The position numbers were made by a program, and so were the translations under genes. The notes under the pieces were generated by a model, which ran no database searches, had not been told where the DNA came from, and saw only the letters and a program-made list of their open reading frames with translations. 64,000 nucleotides of DNA from Artemia franciscana (lineage: Eukaryota > Arthropoda > Branchiopoda > Anostraca > Artemiidae): assembly GCF_032884065.1 (NCBI RefSeq), contig NW_027062689.1, positions 186,001-250,000 on the forward strand. Reading direction: 5' to 3'. Shown piece by piece: positions 46,812 to 58,440 of the stretch (position 1 is the first letter of the stretch; the number at the start of each line of letters is the position of its first letter).

Positions 46812-47400
46812 GTAAGTCATACACCTTATTTTAGACGTAAGTATAAAAAAGGCTCCAATTATGTTGAAGATGTGAAGAAAGTGCATATGTGAAAGTCTGC
46901 TGTTTTATGTCAGTTGTCTGCAGGGAATTAGGACCGGAAATAATTTTTTTTTTTTTTCAATATGTCATGAGAAATTTTTGTTTGTTTGATTAAAAAAAAA
47001 TTATTTCCGGTAAAATTTAATTAATAAAAATTAAAAGAAAACTTAAAATAGATGCAGAAGTAAAGAAAATAATGTATACATAAAATGACTTCAAAGATTT
47101 TGTACCTTGAATTATATTCGAGGGCCAAAAGGAAAATAAGTATTTTTTGTTTGTTTCAAACTGATGCGGCATCTTGTTTTAGTTTTGCATTATTATTTTT
47201 GAAATCCCAATGATAATATTTGGTCCTTTGGCAGATGTTTCCTTCCCGAAGCTTCTGCAGTTCCTAGGTTGGGATTAAAGGATCAAAGCTAAGGCTACCG
47301 TTCTCACGGCTGTGGTGTGATTGTAGCTAACGAGGCTCTAAACTCCGTCCCTAGACAGCAGTGGAAACCTGTCAGCGCATCTCAAAGTGACGAAGTGGTG
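46812..47400 (+). other. Probable MMADHC intron, nothing else recognised
   Basis: AT-rich sequence after a consensus donor. An interrupted inverted repeat is seen at 46930-47010 ('accggaaataatttttttt' and 'aaaaaattatttccggta'). Confidence 0.5.
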
Positions 47401-48200
47401 TAAACACCATTTAGCTCCACGCTGAGCGAGATGGTGGCAAACGCGCTCCGGGTGACCCGAAAGATTGGGGTCTTTGTGGTGAAATAGATCCCCATGAAAC
47501 ATCTATGGATTTCATACCTTGTAAAAATTTAAATATGGCTACGGCATCTTCGGTATGTGACTACAACGTTCCTGGCAGGCGACTCGACTTCGAGTATGGC
47601 GCCGAAGTTGAAAAATAAGCGAGCCATAACTATAGATAAACCCTGTAACACTATTAGGCAAACTAAATTAAAACTAAACATCGACTGCTAGAATGTGCAA
47701 TCTGCCAAAGATGAAACTACTGAAGTCCTCCTCGCGCACGAAATAAAAAGATACATGATCGATGCACTCTGCCTTTCTGAAACAAGAATATATGACTTTA
47801 GCTCCACGCCGAGCGAGATGGTGGCAAAAGTGCTCCAGGTGACCCGCAAGATTGAGGTCCTTGAGGTGAAATATACCCCCATGAAACATTTTTGGACCTC
47901 AGATCTCGTAAAAATTTGAATATGGTTACGGCGTCCCTGGTATGCGACGCGGCCCCCATATGGGCGCGGGTGTAGAGAAGTAACCTAGTCAATCATGCTA
48001 CGGCGTTCCCGACAGGCGAAGCGATTTCGAGTATGGTGCCCAAGTTGAAAAATAAGCAATCCATAACTATAGATATACCTTGTACCACTATTCGGCAAAC
48101 TAAATTAAAACTAAACATCGACTGCTGGTATGTGCGATCTACCAAAGATGAAAGTACTGAAGTCTTCCACGCGCATGAAACGGAAAGACATAAAATCGAT
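47401..48200 (+). repeat. Tandemly duplicated 5' region of a LINE (two monomers)
   Basis: The segment 'gctccacgctgagcgagatg' to 'aaatatggctacggc' at 47414-47543 recurs at 47801-47935. 'ttcgagtatggcgccgaag' to 'gcgcacgaaa' at 47589-47743 recurs at 48026-48180. The period is about 390-440 bp because the second copy has a GC-rich insert near 47950-47990. Each monomer ends with the start of the endonuclease frame; the first reads IDALCLSETR and the second IDILCLSKCG. The arrangement resembles promoter monomers of some LINEs (inference). Confidence 0.8.
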
Positions 48201-48962
48201 ATACTCTGCCTGTCAAAATGTGGCTTTAGTGCAAAAGTTGTTTCTGCCTCTCATTCACTCCAACAGTTCTGTCTCTTCTATTCAGGAGTAGAGAACAACT
48301 TAGGACTCCACGGTGCAGGATTTCTACTAAGCCAAAGAGCCAGAAATGATCTTTTAGAATGGGAACCAATTTTCCCCCGCCTAGCCAAGATTAGATCCAA
48401 GGGTAGCCAAGCTAGCAAATCTGTACTGTCAGCCTATACTCCTACGCGTGATGCACTAGACGAAACGAAAAACGATTTTTACACAGAACTACAGACCGTG
48501 ACTTCAGCTATAGCCGCACGAGACTACCTAATTGTAGCTGGAGATTTCAATGCAAGAGTGGTACCTAAGGACCAAACCACTAGCAAAGTGCTTGGTAACT
48601 TTGGATTAGGTCAACATTGCAAAAATGGCGAAAGGCTAGTCAATTATGCCCTAATGAACCAATTGACTGTTTCCAATACTGTTTTCCAACATAAGCCAAG
48701 CCACCTAATAACTTGGTACTCCAGTGATGGTGTTACAAAAGCTCAAATTGACTATGAACTCATCCGACAGCGGTGGAGAAGTTCTGTTCTAGATTCACGT
48801 TCTATTAAGGGAGCAGATACTGGATCGAAATCTGGGTCAGATCATAAACTGATCATCACAAAAATTCTCCTCGTCTTGCAGTACGTAGAAAGAATAAAAC
48901 AAAACCTCGCATTGATAGCAGTAAACTCAAGGATGAAACAGTCAAATATGCCCTCATTTTAG
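48033..48962 (+). pseudogene. LINE endonuclease domain ORF (second family)
   Basis: Open frame of 309 residues with an apurinic-type endonuclease: LCLSKCG at 58-64, VLSAYTPTRD at 131-140, VAGDFNARV at 168-176, NTVFQH, HLITWYSSDG, AQIDYELI and SGSDHKLI. The expected SET motif is SKCG here, so the catalytic Glu is missing; the upstream duplicate still has SETR. The frame ends soon after the domain, and the reverse transcriptase continues as separate pieces from 49276. The product, if any, would be inactive. It lies a short distance downstream of the MMADHC exon, same strand. Confidence 0.85.
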
Positions 48963-49275
48963 AACTGATTAACCGCTTTGATGCACTGGATTGGGATTTA
49001 TTAAGCCTTGAGGATAAATGAGGATTGTTCGAGACAAATATGTCGGCGGCAGCTGGTAAGTTTTTAGGGAACACAAAGCGAAACGACAACATTGGATCTC
49101 TACCAAAACGTTTTTCTTAGTTGAGCAAAGGAAGAATATGATCGGCCCCGTATAAGCAATCAACGACCTTCGTAAGCAACTTTAACTATTTAACTTAATT
49201 TAATTATGGTATACACTGGGTGCTAGAAAACCCCCTAATACAACACAATGGTGCCCAATTGGAAAAAATCTGCCC

Positions 49276-50200
49276 TTGACCGACTTGGATTACGCTGATG
49301 ATGTCGAACCCCTCTCTGACCCTGAACGTGCTCGAAAAATGCTGGATGATATTGTCGAACGGTCAAATCTCATTGGACTTAAAGTATGCGCAGAGAAACC
49401 TAAATTCATTATCATGAATCATCCGACCCAAATATCTGTCAGCGTAAACTTAAATCAGCTAGAAAGGGTTGAGTGCTTTACCTTAGGCTCAATACTTTGC
49501 ACTGGTGGCTCTTCAGACTTAGACATCCAGCAAAGTAATACATAAGACGCAGTTTACTTTCGTGTCCCTTCGAAAATCCCTTTGGAACCGCCGAGAAATC
49601 TATTCAGACTAAATGTCGAATCTATACGGACATGGTTCGAACCATCTTACTCTATGGATGCGAAACTTGGTCCTTGAAGCTTAAACACGAGAGAGCACTA
49701 GTTGCCTTCGAACATGGATTCTTACACCAAATACTTAGAATTTGCCGGCAAGATTGAACATCTAACTCCAATATGCGCCACTTCTGCAAGATTAGAAGAG
49801 ATATGTCTACCACCTTTAAAAAGTGCCACTTAGAGTGGCTGAATCACGTCCTGCAGAGACCACCAGAATCCATGCCCTGTCGAATCTTTCTGGTTGAGCC
49901 CTACGATTCGTAGAAGAGGCATCAAGGAGGGCATAAAAATAACTGCTCGACCCTGATCAAGTCTGACCTGGATCTCATTGATAGCTTTAAGAAATTTGGA
50001 CATAGATGGTCGGCCCAGTGGCTTCTGTTTGCAGAGCAATGGACAGCAGTACGTGAAACCTGCTCCAAAGAGGTCACAAGAATCCTGGATGCTGGGTGAG
50101 GCAGAAACGCCTGTATCCCGCCACAAGCACAAGTAATTAAGTTCCTTCATGATGCAGAATAGCATGGGCTCAAGACCAAAGCAGGTAAGTAAAGAATGGA
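49276..50200 (+). pseudogene. LINE reverse transcriptase remnant, same element
   Basis: The frame 49276-49545 begins TDLDYADDVEPLSD (YADD motif) and continues GLKVCAEKPKFIIMNHPTQI. After stops, YGCETWSLKLKHERALVAFE (about 49650-49710) and CHLEWLNHVLQRPPESMPCR (about 49825-49880) give the LINE C-terminal region, ending near the frame around 50090 (VTRILDAG). The fingers and first part of the palm between 48962 and 49276 are deleted. Minus-strand open frames here are incidental. Confidence 0.8.
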
Positions 50201-52840
50201 TCACAGATTTAATTTACCGTATTATTTTTATGTGATCCAAATGACAAGATTAGATGTTTTGCAGGCTTTCTAAAAGATGTAGTAGACGCCCTTAATGCTT
50301 GCGACAGAAACTTCTTTTCCAAGTTTTCCAAGTTCCATTATGCTCCTTATTTCTATCAGCGCGGCTGAAACCAGGTTTCATACCCCTAAGACGATTGAAA
50401 AAAAAATTAACTTTCCTTCGAATATATCTAATAAATAGATTTATTACCACCTTAGGTTTATCCAACCCCCACTCTCGCACTGAAAAGCTCGCTCTTTTCG
50501 AGACTTACAATTTAAGTGCTATCCAGAATATTCATAGCAGGTTAGGAATTGAATGATTTTCTGATGGTTATAAGACTGAAACCAATCAACTCAATAAACT
50601 TTCAACTCTAAATCTTGCACGGGTATATTGCACGACCTTCTATTGTGAAATAAAATCTTTGAACTCTATATGTAAATCTAAACTTATTCATATCTAAAGC
50701 TGAATTTAATCCCACGTAAAACGGGTGAATTTGCCACTTTGGCAGTACTGTAGGGGTAGTCTAAATTTCCCTTTCAATATTTTCAAAAACCAGCAAACCA
50801 CCAACTCCCTGCATCTTTGACACTAGTTATAGTGCCTTACAGTATTATTCTATTCACCATCATGAGAAGTCCTATGGATTGTTTTACAAACACTTTATGA
50901 ATTTGGACAAATATTCTGTTTGTAACCTTTATGTGTTTCTAGTTGGATGCTATTAGTTTAAATACGGCCATTTAGTTGAACCCTTCAACCAGCATCCAAG
51001 CTTGTAACATAAACTGTTCAACAAAATTAGCTATAGGACCACCATGTCATCTTTGGCTACTAATGGTGGTATTTTTTTTCAGTCCGAACCGTTTGGACTA
51101 AAGCCGAAGAACAGGGCCAATTGGCTGCCTGAATTCAAGTGAAGAAATATTGTGGACTACTGAAAAGATTAAAGTTAAAGGTTTCAAGCCAAACCCAGTT
51201 CTCCGTAAACCGTAAGCGTCAGGCTGTAGATTGTGATGTAATGTTTCAACTGCTTTTTTTTATTTATATATATTTAGCGGAACAGGTTGTAGTCCTGTGT
51301 CCCAACCTTCTGGAAGCAGAAAACAAACTCTGAAGCTTACATTCTCAAGGAAAGCATCAATCCACTTTGTTACCATATGGTGTTTGAAGGTCAAAGAATT
51401 TTATAATAACAGGGGAAAAAAAATCATATGGAGGACAGACTTATGTTGGAAATGTTCCATTGTGATGGCGTTATTCAGACGGTGGTGAAATCGCAAAAGT
51501 GCAATAGAATTTGTTTATCTATTAAAGAAAAAAACTTAAGTGGAAATCCAGACAAAATGAAAATCAGCAAACTGAAGTTGAAGGAGATCCACTTTAAAAT
51601 CAAGCTGCATGTATCAAAATATGCTTGAATGCGTGTACAGCACTAAGGAGGTAGATAGGTCAGAAGTACTTACGGAGAACAGATCAATCAACTTTAAGTC
51701 TCCACAAGTCCTACAATTTGGATCAGAAAGAACTACAAATATTAACTTTTCAGACATTTGTAATAGATTGAATCCTTTTACAGAGCCATGCTAGGGACTA
51801 CGTACTAGCTGAGCTTGGAACTAAAGGTATACTTGACAGCAGTAAACAAGTTACTGTCAAGGGTAGGTTTACACGGGAACAGGTCAGACTATTCTAAATA
51901 AATATATCAAAGTTAGGGGTTTTCAACGCCACGGGTATAGTACTATACTTCAAAAGGAAAACAAAGTTCAGTTTATCTTATGCCATAGGTGCGATCCCCA
52001 TCGTTCTATTTCGCCTATTGTAACTGGCTTCAAAGCCCTGAACATAACACTTTAAGTAGAGAGACAGAAGCTGTAAATTAAAAAGCAAGTAGTAAACGCG
52101 CAAGACAACCTCTTCAAATAGTAGAAGCACGTGAAATAAAAAAAAAATATTGTAAGCTGTCTATTTATCAAAGAGAAATAGAGATGATGCTGTTCTGCAA
52201 AAATGGGGGGTCTGAGATCAAGCTACTATGTACCAGGGCTACCAATGTCACAGATTTTCTGTAGGACTACTCAAAGTTTCCTTAAGTAGCGGTCTTAGAT
52301 TCACAGATTTTTCCATTGAGCAGTGAAAAGTCACAGGTTTCAAAGGTGAAAGTGGGCGTAAATCTACTAGAAATCGAGTTTGTCTGAGTTGCATTCTACA
52401 GAGTCTGGTTTTTTTGCAAACTTGAGACTTAGCTGTAAGGAACTTTTAAATGATCTCTGTGATATTTCATAGCAGTGGATAATCAACAATTATGCATCTA
52501 TCGAAGGTTTTTCGTTTAGAAACATGTGGCCTTAGCGTAGAATTTTTCTTAACTGCTAGCGGGGCAGTTAAACATAGATGGCTCCAAAGGCTTTTTCTTG
52601 TGTGTGATATATAATCTCCTAAAGGATTTGTCTCAAGAAAAGAGCAAAAGAATATTACATGAAAGAATGGAGTATGGGAGCTTTCAAATTACAATGATAA
52701 ATTTTGACTTTATTAGGATTGACCTCCGTATACTTATCTTTAATCACTGTATTTTGTGCGTCTCATTTTCCATTATTGAACAACAAAGTACCTTGAAAGT
52801 TTTTCTACCACCTTAAAAAAGAACGTTGGACGTATAATGT
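50201..52840. other. Unassigned, possibly old TE-derived sequence
   Basis: No complete gene. The plus-strand frame 50299-50556 ends with an even-composition stretch (LFETYNLSAIQNIHSRLGIE) that could be a LINE C-terminus. Between 51080 and 51990 short open frames (for example SEPFGLKPKNRANWLPEFK after a pyrimidine tract and AG at 51080) look weakly protein-like but are broken by stops and have no recognised family. Confidence 0.35.
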
Positions 52841-52841
52841 T

Positions 52842-54335
52842 GTGTTGATTGAAGCATATATATATAGAAAGTTTGCCAAATGCCTGCAGAAGCACAATGC
52901 TACCATTCTGGACGAAAATAGTAACGCGCTGAAAAGTGAGCCAAATGCCGTGTGGAATTTCCTTAAAAGGAAAAGAAGAAGTGATTGCGACGGTCCCAGC
53001 CTCTGGCCCACAGAAGAACAGTGGAATAGTTATTACAAAATAGAAATTGCAGCACCCGAGGCTCAGCTTGTGTCGAAATATGAAGATAACCTTGATCTCC
53101 TGTTAAGTGAAGCATCGCCTTCACTCAGGTTTGTGGTAACTGTTTCTGATGTTCGGGCGGTGCGATAATTAAAGCAAAGAAGAAGTCCTCGTGAGGCATT
53201 GACCAAGTGTGTGGCATGCATTTAGCTCATGGCAGCCAAAGGGTCCTTGAGCATCTCAATCTGTTATACCAGATGATCTTCACTTGCGGTTTAGTGCCAG
53301 ATTCCTTCTGTGTTGGGGTTGTCACGCCATTATTAAAGAAAGGAAAAGACCCTGCTCAATGCGTTCTCACCGCCCCATATTAGTTGCCCCAGTTTTTTGG
53401 CAAAATTTTTTAGCTTCTTTTTATTGATGAGTTATGTAGAGTCTGTGAAAGCCCTGATATAGCAGCTAGTCATGACGTACGCCGAACGTTCGATTCTGGC
53501 GTCCATGCTCAGATATTATCGTATGCGCTCAAACGTGGCCTTGACAGATCAATCGTCCTACCACTCCGAAATTTATATAAGAAACTGAAGGTTAGAATTT
53601 AAGTCCCAACGATTGATGGTCCACAAATTTCGGCTGTAGTAGTTCCTGCAGAAAAAGGCATACGGCAAGGTGCAGTTTCATCCCCTACCCTTTACAATAA
53701 TAGTGTTGTAGAATCACAAAAAGATATTGAGGTGAGTCTTGTGTTTAGAGGTAGAGATATATCACTGTTAAATTATGCCGATGATATACTGAATTTAAGC
53801 CGTTCTTTTGGGATGATAGAAAAGAACGTTGATATACTAAGAAATGCTTATTCCAAAATAAACCTGTCTTTTAACGAAAGTAAGAGCGAAATTGTTGTTT
53901 TCAACCATCAAAGCTCAGACGACGTTCCTGATATCCGACTTGGAAATAGTGTCGTGAGACGAGCGCCTACTTTAGTTTACCTCGGGCTCCCAATCGGTTG
54001 TGATGTGAAATCTACGAGATCACTGCTAGTTGAACATTTGACCAGCAAGATCCGCAAATCTTATGGTCTACTCATATCTACCAAGACAAATTATAATAGA
54101 CATATCAGAGCAAGACTTTTCAATGCGCTGGTGCAGCCACATGTTATTATTCTTTCCCCGTTTTGGGCTCTATTAACCGATCGGAATAAACGTACCATCC
54201 GGTCATGTTTTTACCGTTTTTGTAAGTTCTTGTTAGGCCTACCACCGTGGACTAGAAACTCTTGGATAGTGAAAGATATGGCATTCTTGATCCATACCTG
54301 GCCGTCCAAAATCGGCTGTCTCTGCAAGAATAATT
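52842..54335 (+). pseudogene. Decayed LINE reverse transcriptase (third family)
   Basis: Fragments follow LINE order on the plus strand. 52842-53168 has a pre-RT region (AVWNFLKRKRRS). About 53270-53350 matches RT fingers with frameshifts. About 53480-53720 reads TFDSGVHAQILSYALKRGLD and KGIRQGAVSSPTLYN. 53732-54330 reads LLNYADDILNLSRSF, FNESKSEIVVFNHQ and LVYLGLPIGCD. YADD and the RQGxxxSP motif are intact, but several stops and frameshifts separate the blocks. It is different in sequence from the elements at 9.3 and 48 kb and closer to the CR1/jockey-like style of RT. No 5' endonuclease is seen. Confidence 0.82.
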
Positions 54336-54399
54336 CCCTGTATGGGGCGAATATTTATATATATCTATATATAAATAAGTTGTTTGTTTGTGTGTGTGT

Positions 54400-55115
54400 T
54401 GACTGACGTCATGCATGTTTGTCGACTGACGTCATTATAAGGATTGAGCATTATGCTGTCATGAAGTTGTTTGTCGACTCACGTCATGTTTGTCGACTGA
54501 CGAAATTACAGACCGGGACACAGGGAATATAAATGACGACTGGGACACTCAAAGAGAAATTACAGACTGGGACACTGGGACACAAATAACGACCGGGACA
54601 CAGGGAATATAAACGACGACCGGGACACAGGGACACAACTGCAACGGGGACGCCGGGGGGTGCAGGGGGGATATATAAATAACGACCGGGACACAGGGAA
54701 TGTTCGATTAGCAATCACTATCAACAAAGCTCAAGGGTAATCATTAGAATAATGAGGTATAGATCTGAATACGGATTGTTTTTCCCATGGACAACCGGGA
54801 CACAAATGATGACCGAGACACACGGAATATAAATGACGACCGGGACAAAGGGACACAACTACAACGGGGACGCGGGGGGCACAGTTGGATATATAAATGA
54901 CGACGGGGACACAGGGAATGTTCGATTAGCAATCACCATCAACAAAGGTCAAGGGCAATCTTTAGAATAATGAGGCATAGATGTGAATACGGATTGTTTT
55001 TCCCATGGACAAATATATGTTGCATGTTCCAGAGTCGGTAAACCTGAAAATCTATTTATATACACAGACAATGGTACAGCGAAGAATGTTGTATATTAGC
55101 AAGTTTTACGTAGTT
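54400..55115 (+). mobile_element. Helitron 3' portion with two copies of helicase C-terminal code
   Basis: From 54400 come repeats of 'tttgtcgactgacgtcat', then many 'gaccgggacacagggaata' units. Then come two tandem copies (about 54700-54795 and 54915-55115) of sequence reading NVRLAITINK-Q(G/stop), [13 protein letters not shown] and, in the second, [20 protein letters not shown]. These match motifs V and VI of Pif1-type helicase at the C-terminus of Helitron Rep-helicase. Stops interrupt both copies (TAATGA after LE). The fragment ends in 'gttaaaaacatata' and a TA tract. Confidence 0.8.
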
Positions 55116-55118
55116 AAA

Positions 55119-55862
<744 letters not shown>

Positions 55863-55988
55863 TTACCAAGCTATCAATGCCTACTGCATACTGTACGAGA
55901 TCTGAAAAAAAACTCGTACGAGATCTTGCTAATATACAATGCCTACTGCATACTTTACGAGGTCTTGCTAGCCCTCTACTGGTAGTCC

Positions 55989-58440
55989 TTGGAAGAGCAT
56001 TACTCTGAAGTACAAGAAGACTTATCCCATCTGGACCAGCTGGGTAGTGCCATTGAGTTATTCAGGACTTCATTGGCAAACGGTGCTATGGCGCGAATTG
56101 CACTTCAGAAGGCAAACGATACCTTAATCACTTTGGCTCCCATAATGAATGCCTTCGAAACCCTTCGAAATTCGTCACCCAGGTTTGCTTTCTGCAGCAG
56201 TTCTTGGAAATACTTGAAATAGCGATGCAATTCAATCATGCTGAACGAGACTCTGACTGGGAGTCTCATTTGACAGTAGCTACTCGGATGTTGCCATACT
56301 TGGTGGTGGCTGACCATCCTCAGTATACAAGATGTCTCATACAGTACCTATATGGCATGCGAAGTTTACCACAAACCTTTCATGATGTACACTGTAAGCT
56401 TATGGAAGGATACTTCGCAGTGAAGAGAACGCACCCCAGGTTTACGGCTACCTGTTCCGATCAGATACTGGAATGTACAGTGAACAAGGATGCAAAGACG
56501 ACGGCCGGAATAATTGGAGAACAAATAGATGAGAGACAGACTGAAGCTTAGATTCTTACCCTACCGATTTCTGCTGCCATCAGCAATGGTTCCTGCAAGT
56601 AGTCAATCAGTCGACGACGACACGATTACAACTTTCAGGAGATAGAGTTCGAGACATTTTCACTACATGTGGCAACCCGTTCAGCAGAGTGGACTTCGAC
56701 CTAGTGAATATTGTGACATCAGAAGTTGTGGACGATGAGAAGATTTTTCTGATATTATTTGCGCAACTACAAAAGGAAAAGAGGTGGGCGAGGACTGTCT
56801 ATGCAACAGGAAAGACGATGTGAAAAAGGTTCCACTCCGAACTTTCCCTTCAGAGATAAAACCTCAGAAAGTTAAGGGTGTCCCTAGAACCGATCTCCTG
56901 AGCTCTGAAGTAACAGCTATGAAGAGAATCATTACTGCTCAGTTGAGCTATGGTGAAGAAAAGGAGAAAGCCGTTGCAAAGATCCTCACAAAAGAGATTC
57001 TTCCTTTCCCTCCATCCATTTTTGAACATCTTCCGCAACAATCAACCAAGACATCCTCTGGCTGAAAAATGAGGACGGGGAACAAAGCTGTGCTGTTGAA
57101 CTGGCTAAGAAAAAAAAGAGGACTTGTAGCTTGGCCGGTGACTTTGAAATCCAAAGAAACAACATCAGCTACAGTACACACCATTGACCTAATGTCCAAG
57201 ATAAGGTCATATTGGCCTGCCAGATTTGAAACAGTCAAATCCTTCGTGGAAAGATTGCTTTTATCATTGCTGAATGATCTTCCAGTGGGTATTCTTGAAG
57301 TCAACATTGTCGCACATCGGTACAACGGGCTGTTTGGGAAGCTCACGGACACTGGAGAGTCGATCTCCTTGAAATCAGCATGCAGACTCCGACGAGGGAA
57401 AGGGAAAAACCTCCAGATTTCCACTCTTAGCACAATTGAAGAATGGAATGCTGTACTTGCAAGCTCAGCGTCTAAAAGCCGGCTCCTCGAAATTTTGTAT
57501 GAAACCTGGGAGCAGATGGGTGATCAGCTTCCGAACGCACTCAACCTTTTTCTTTCAGGTGGGTTCAAGGAGAGATTCATAGTGTCTCTGGTCAAGTGTG
57601 GCTGCTGTCCAACTTTACCAGAACACTGTGACTTCGAGGAATGATTGTCCTCCAGCCACGAAGAGGCTGACAAACGCCTTATGACATATGCCAAGTACGC
57701 TAGCCGTTACGCTTGTAGCATCGTAGCATTGTTGTGCAAGTCAACGACACAGACGTGGCAGTAGCCTGTGTTAATTTTTTTGAAGAGCTTCAAGCTGAAG
57801 GACTGAGCGAACTTTTCTTGAAGTTCCCGACTTACATTATCCCAGTACACGAGCCGGCAGATGGAGTCCACTTGTCCAAAGAGGAGCAGATTATGTTACT
57901 GTTAACATAAACGAACTTTTACTTCGGCATCGGGAAAGCTTCTTTCTTAAACACCGCGGTGTCTCCAAGTTTTGCCTCAAAAATGGTGTCTGTGACGGAG
58001 TGGATCAAGAATGATGAAGGGAAGCTTTCAGTCGACGCGTTTAGAGAAGTTTACGACGTATCAAAATTCCTAGTCATTGAAATGTACGGTAAACAGGCAG
58101 GATTCAATTCACTGGCCAGTGTAAGGGCTTACATTCGGTGCCAGAAACAAGATGTGAAAAGACTTCCACCTTATGACGATACCTTCAAGCCATGCATACG
58201 AAGAGCCATATTCACTATATGGATAATCTTATCGTCAGTGCAGGTTCGGCCGAGCACTCTAGATCCACTCCTCCTTGGATGGAAGATGGCTGAAGGGGGA
58301 GTAGATGCGGTCGTCTCAAGCTGTAAAGAAGCATCAAGCCTGGAATCTTACAGCAGATACAAAAGTGGGAGGATGCAGGAAAGACTGTGGCTGCTCAAAA
58401 AATGAAAGGATGCTACAGCTTATGCCCCTGCCGTGGAACG
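55989..58440 (+). pseudogene. Decayed copy of an uncharacterised invertebrate gene family (EEAD/GIGK type)
   Basis: Collinear protein fragments in shifting plus-strand frames. About 56165-56551 reads FLEILEIAMQFNHAERDSDW, MLPYLVVADHPQYTRCLIQY, FAVKRTHPRFTATCSDQ and TTAGIIGEQ. 56784-57065 reads LLSSEVTAMKRIITAQ. 57069-57644 reads FVERLLLSLLNDLPVGILEV. About 57650-57900 reads SSHEEADKRLMTYAKYASR, VVQVNDTDVAVACVNFFEEL and YIIPVHEPADGVHLSKEEQ. 57925-58405 reads FGIGKASFLNTAV and KRLPPYDDTFKPCIRRAIF. I recognise this order from large, uncharacterised proteins multiplied in many invertebrate genomes (motifs AxRTxxxxxH, VKRTxRRF, GIIG, EEADxRxxxHA, NDTDVxV, GCD...GIGK). The central GCD segment is missing and at least five stops or frameshifts separate the pieces. 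The function is unknown; high copy number elsewhere suggests a mobile origin (inference). Confidence 0.72.

Noticed and set aside
47674-47992. Minus-strand ORFs over the LINE 5' monomers
   Set aside because: Antisense of the LINE endonuclease start and its GC-rich leader; not conserved between monomers.
49830-50204. 124-codon minus-strand ORF
   Set aside because: Antisense of the LINE C-terminal region, which is recognisable on the plus strand.
51080-51990. Exon-like SEPFGLKPKNRANWLPEFK and following short frames
   Set aside because: No donor site after the segment, frequent stops, and no recognisable family.
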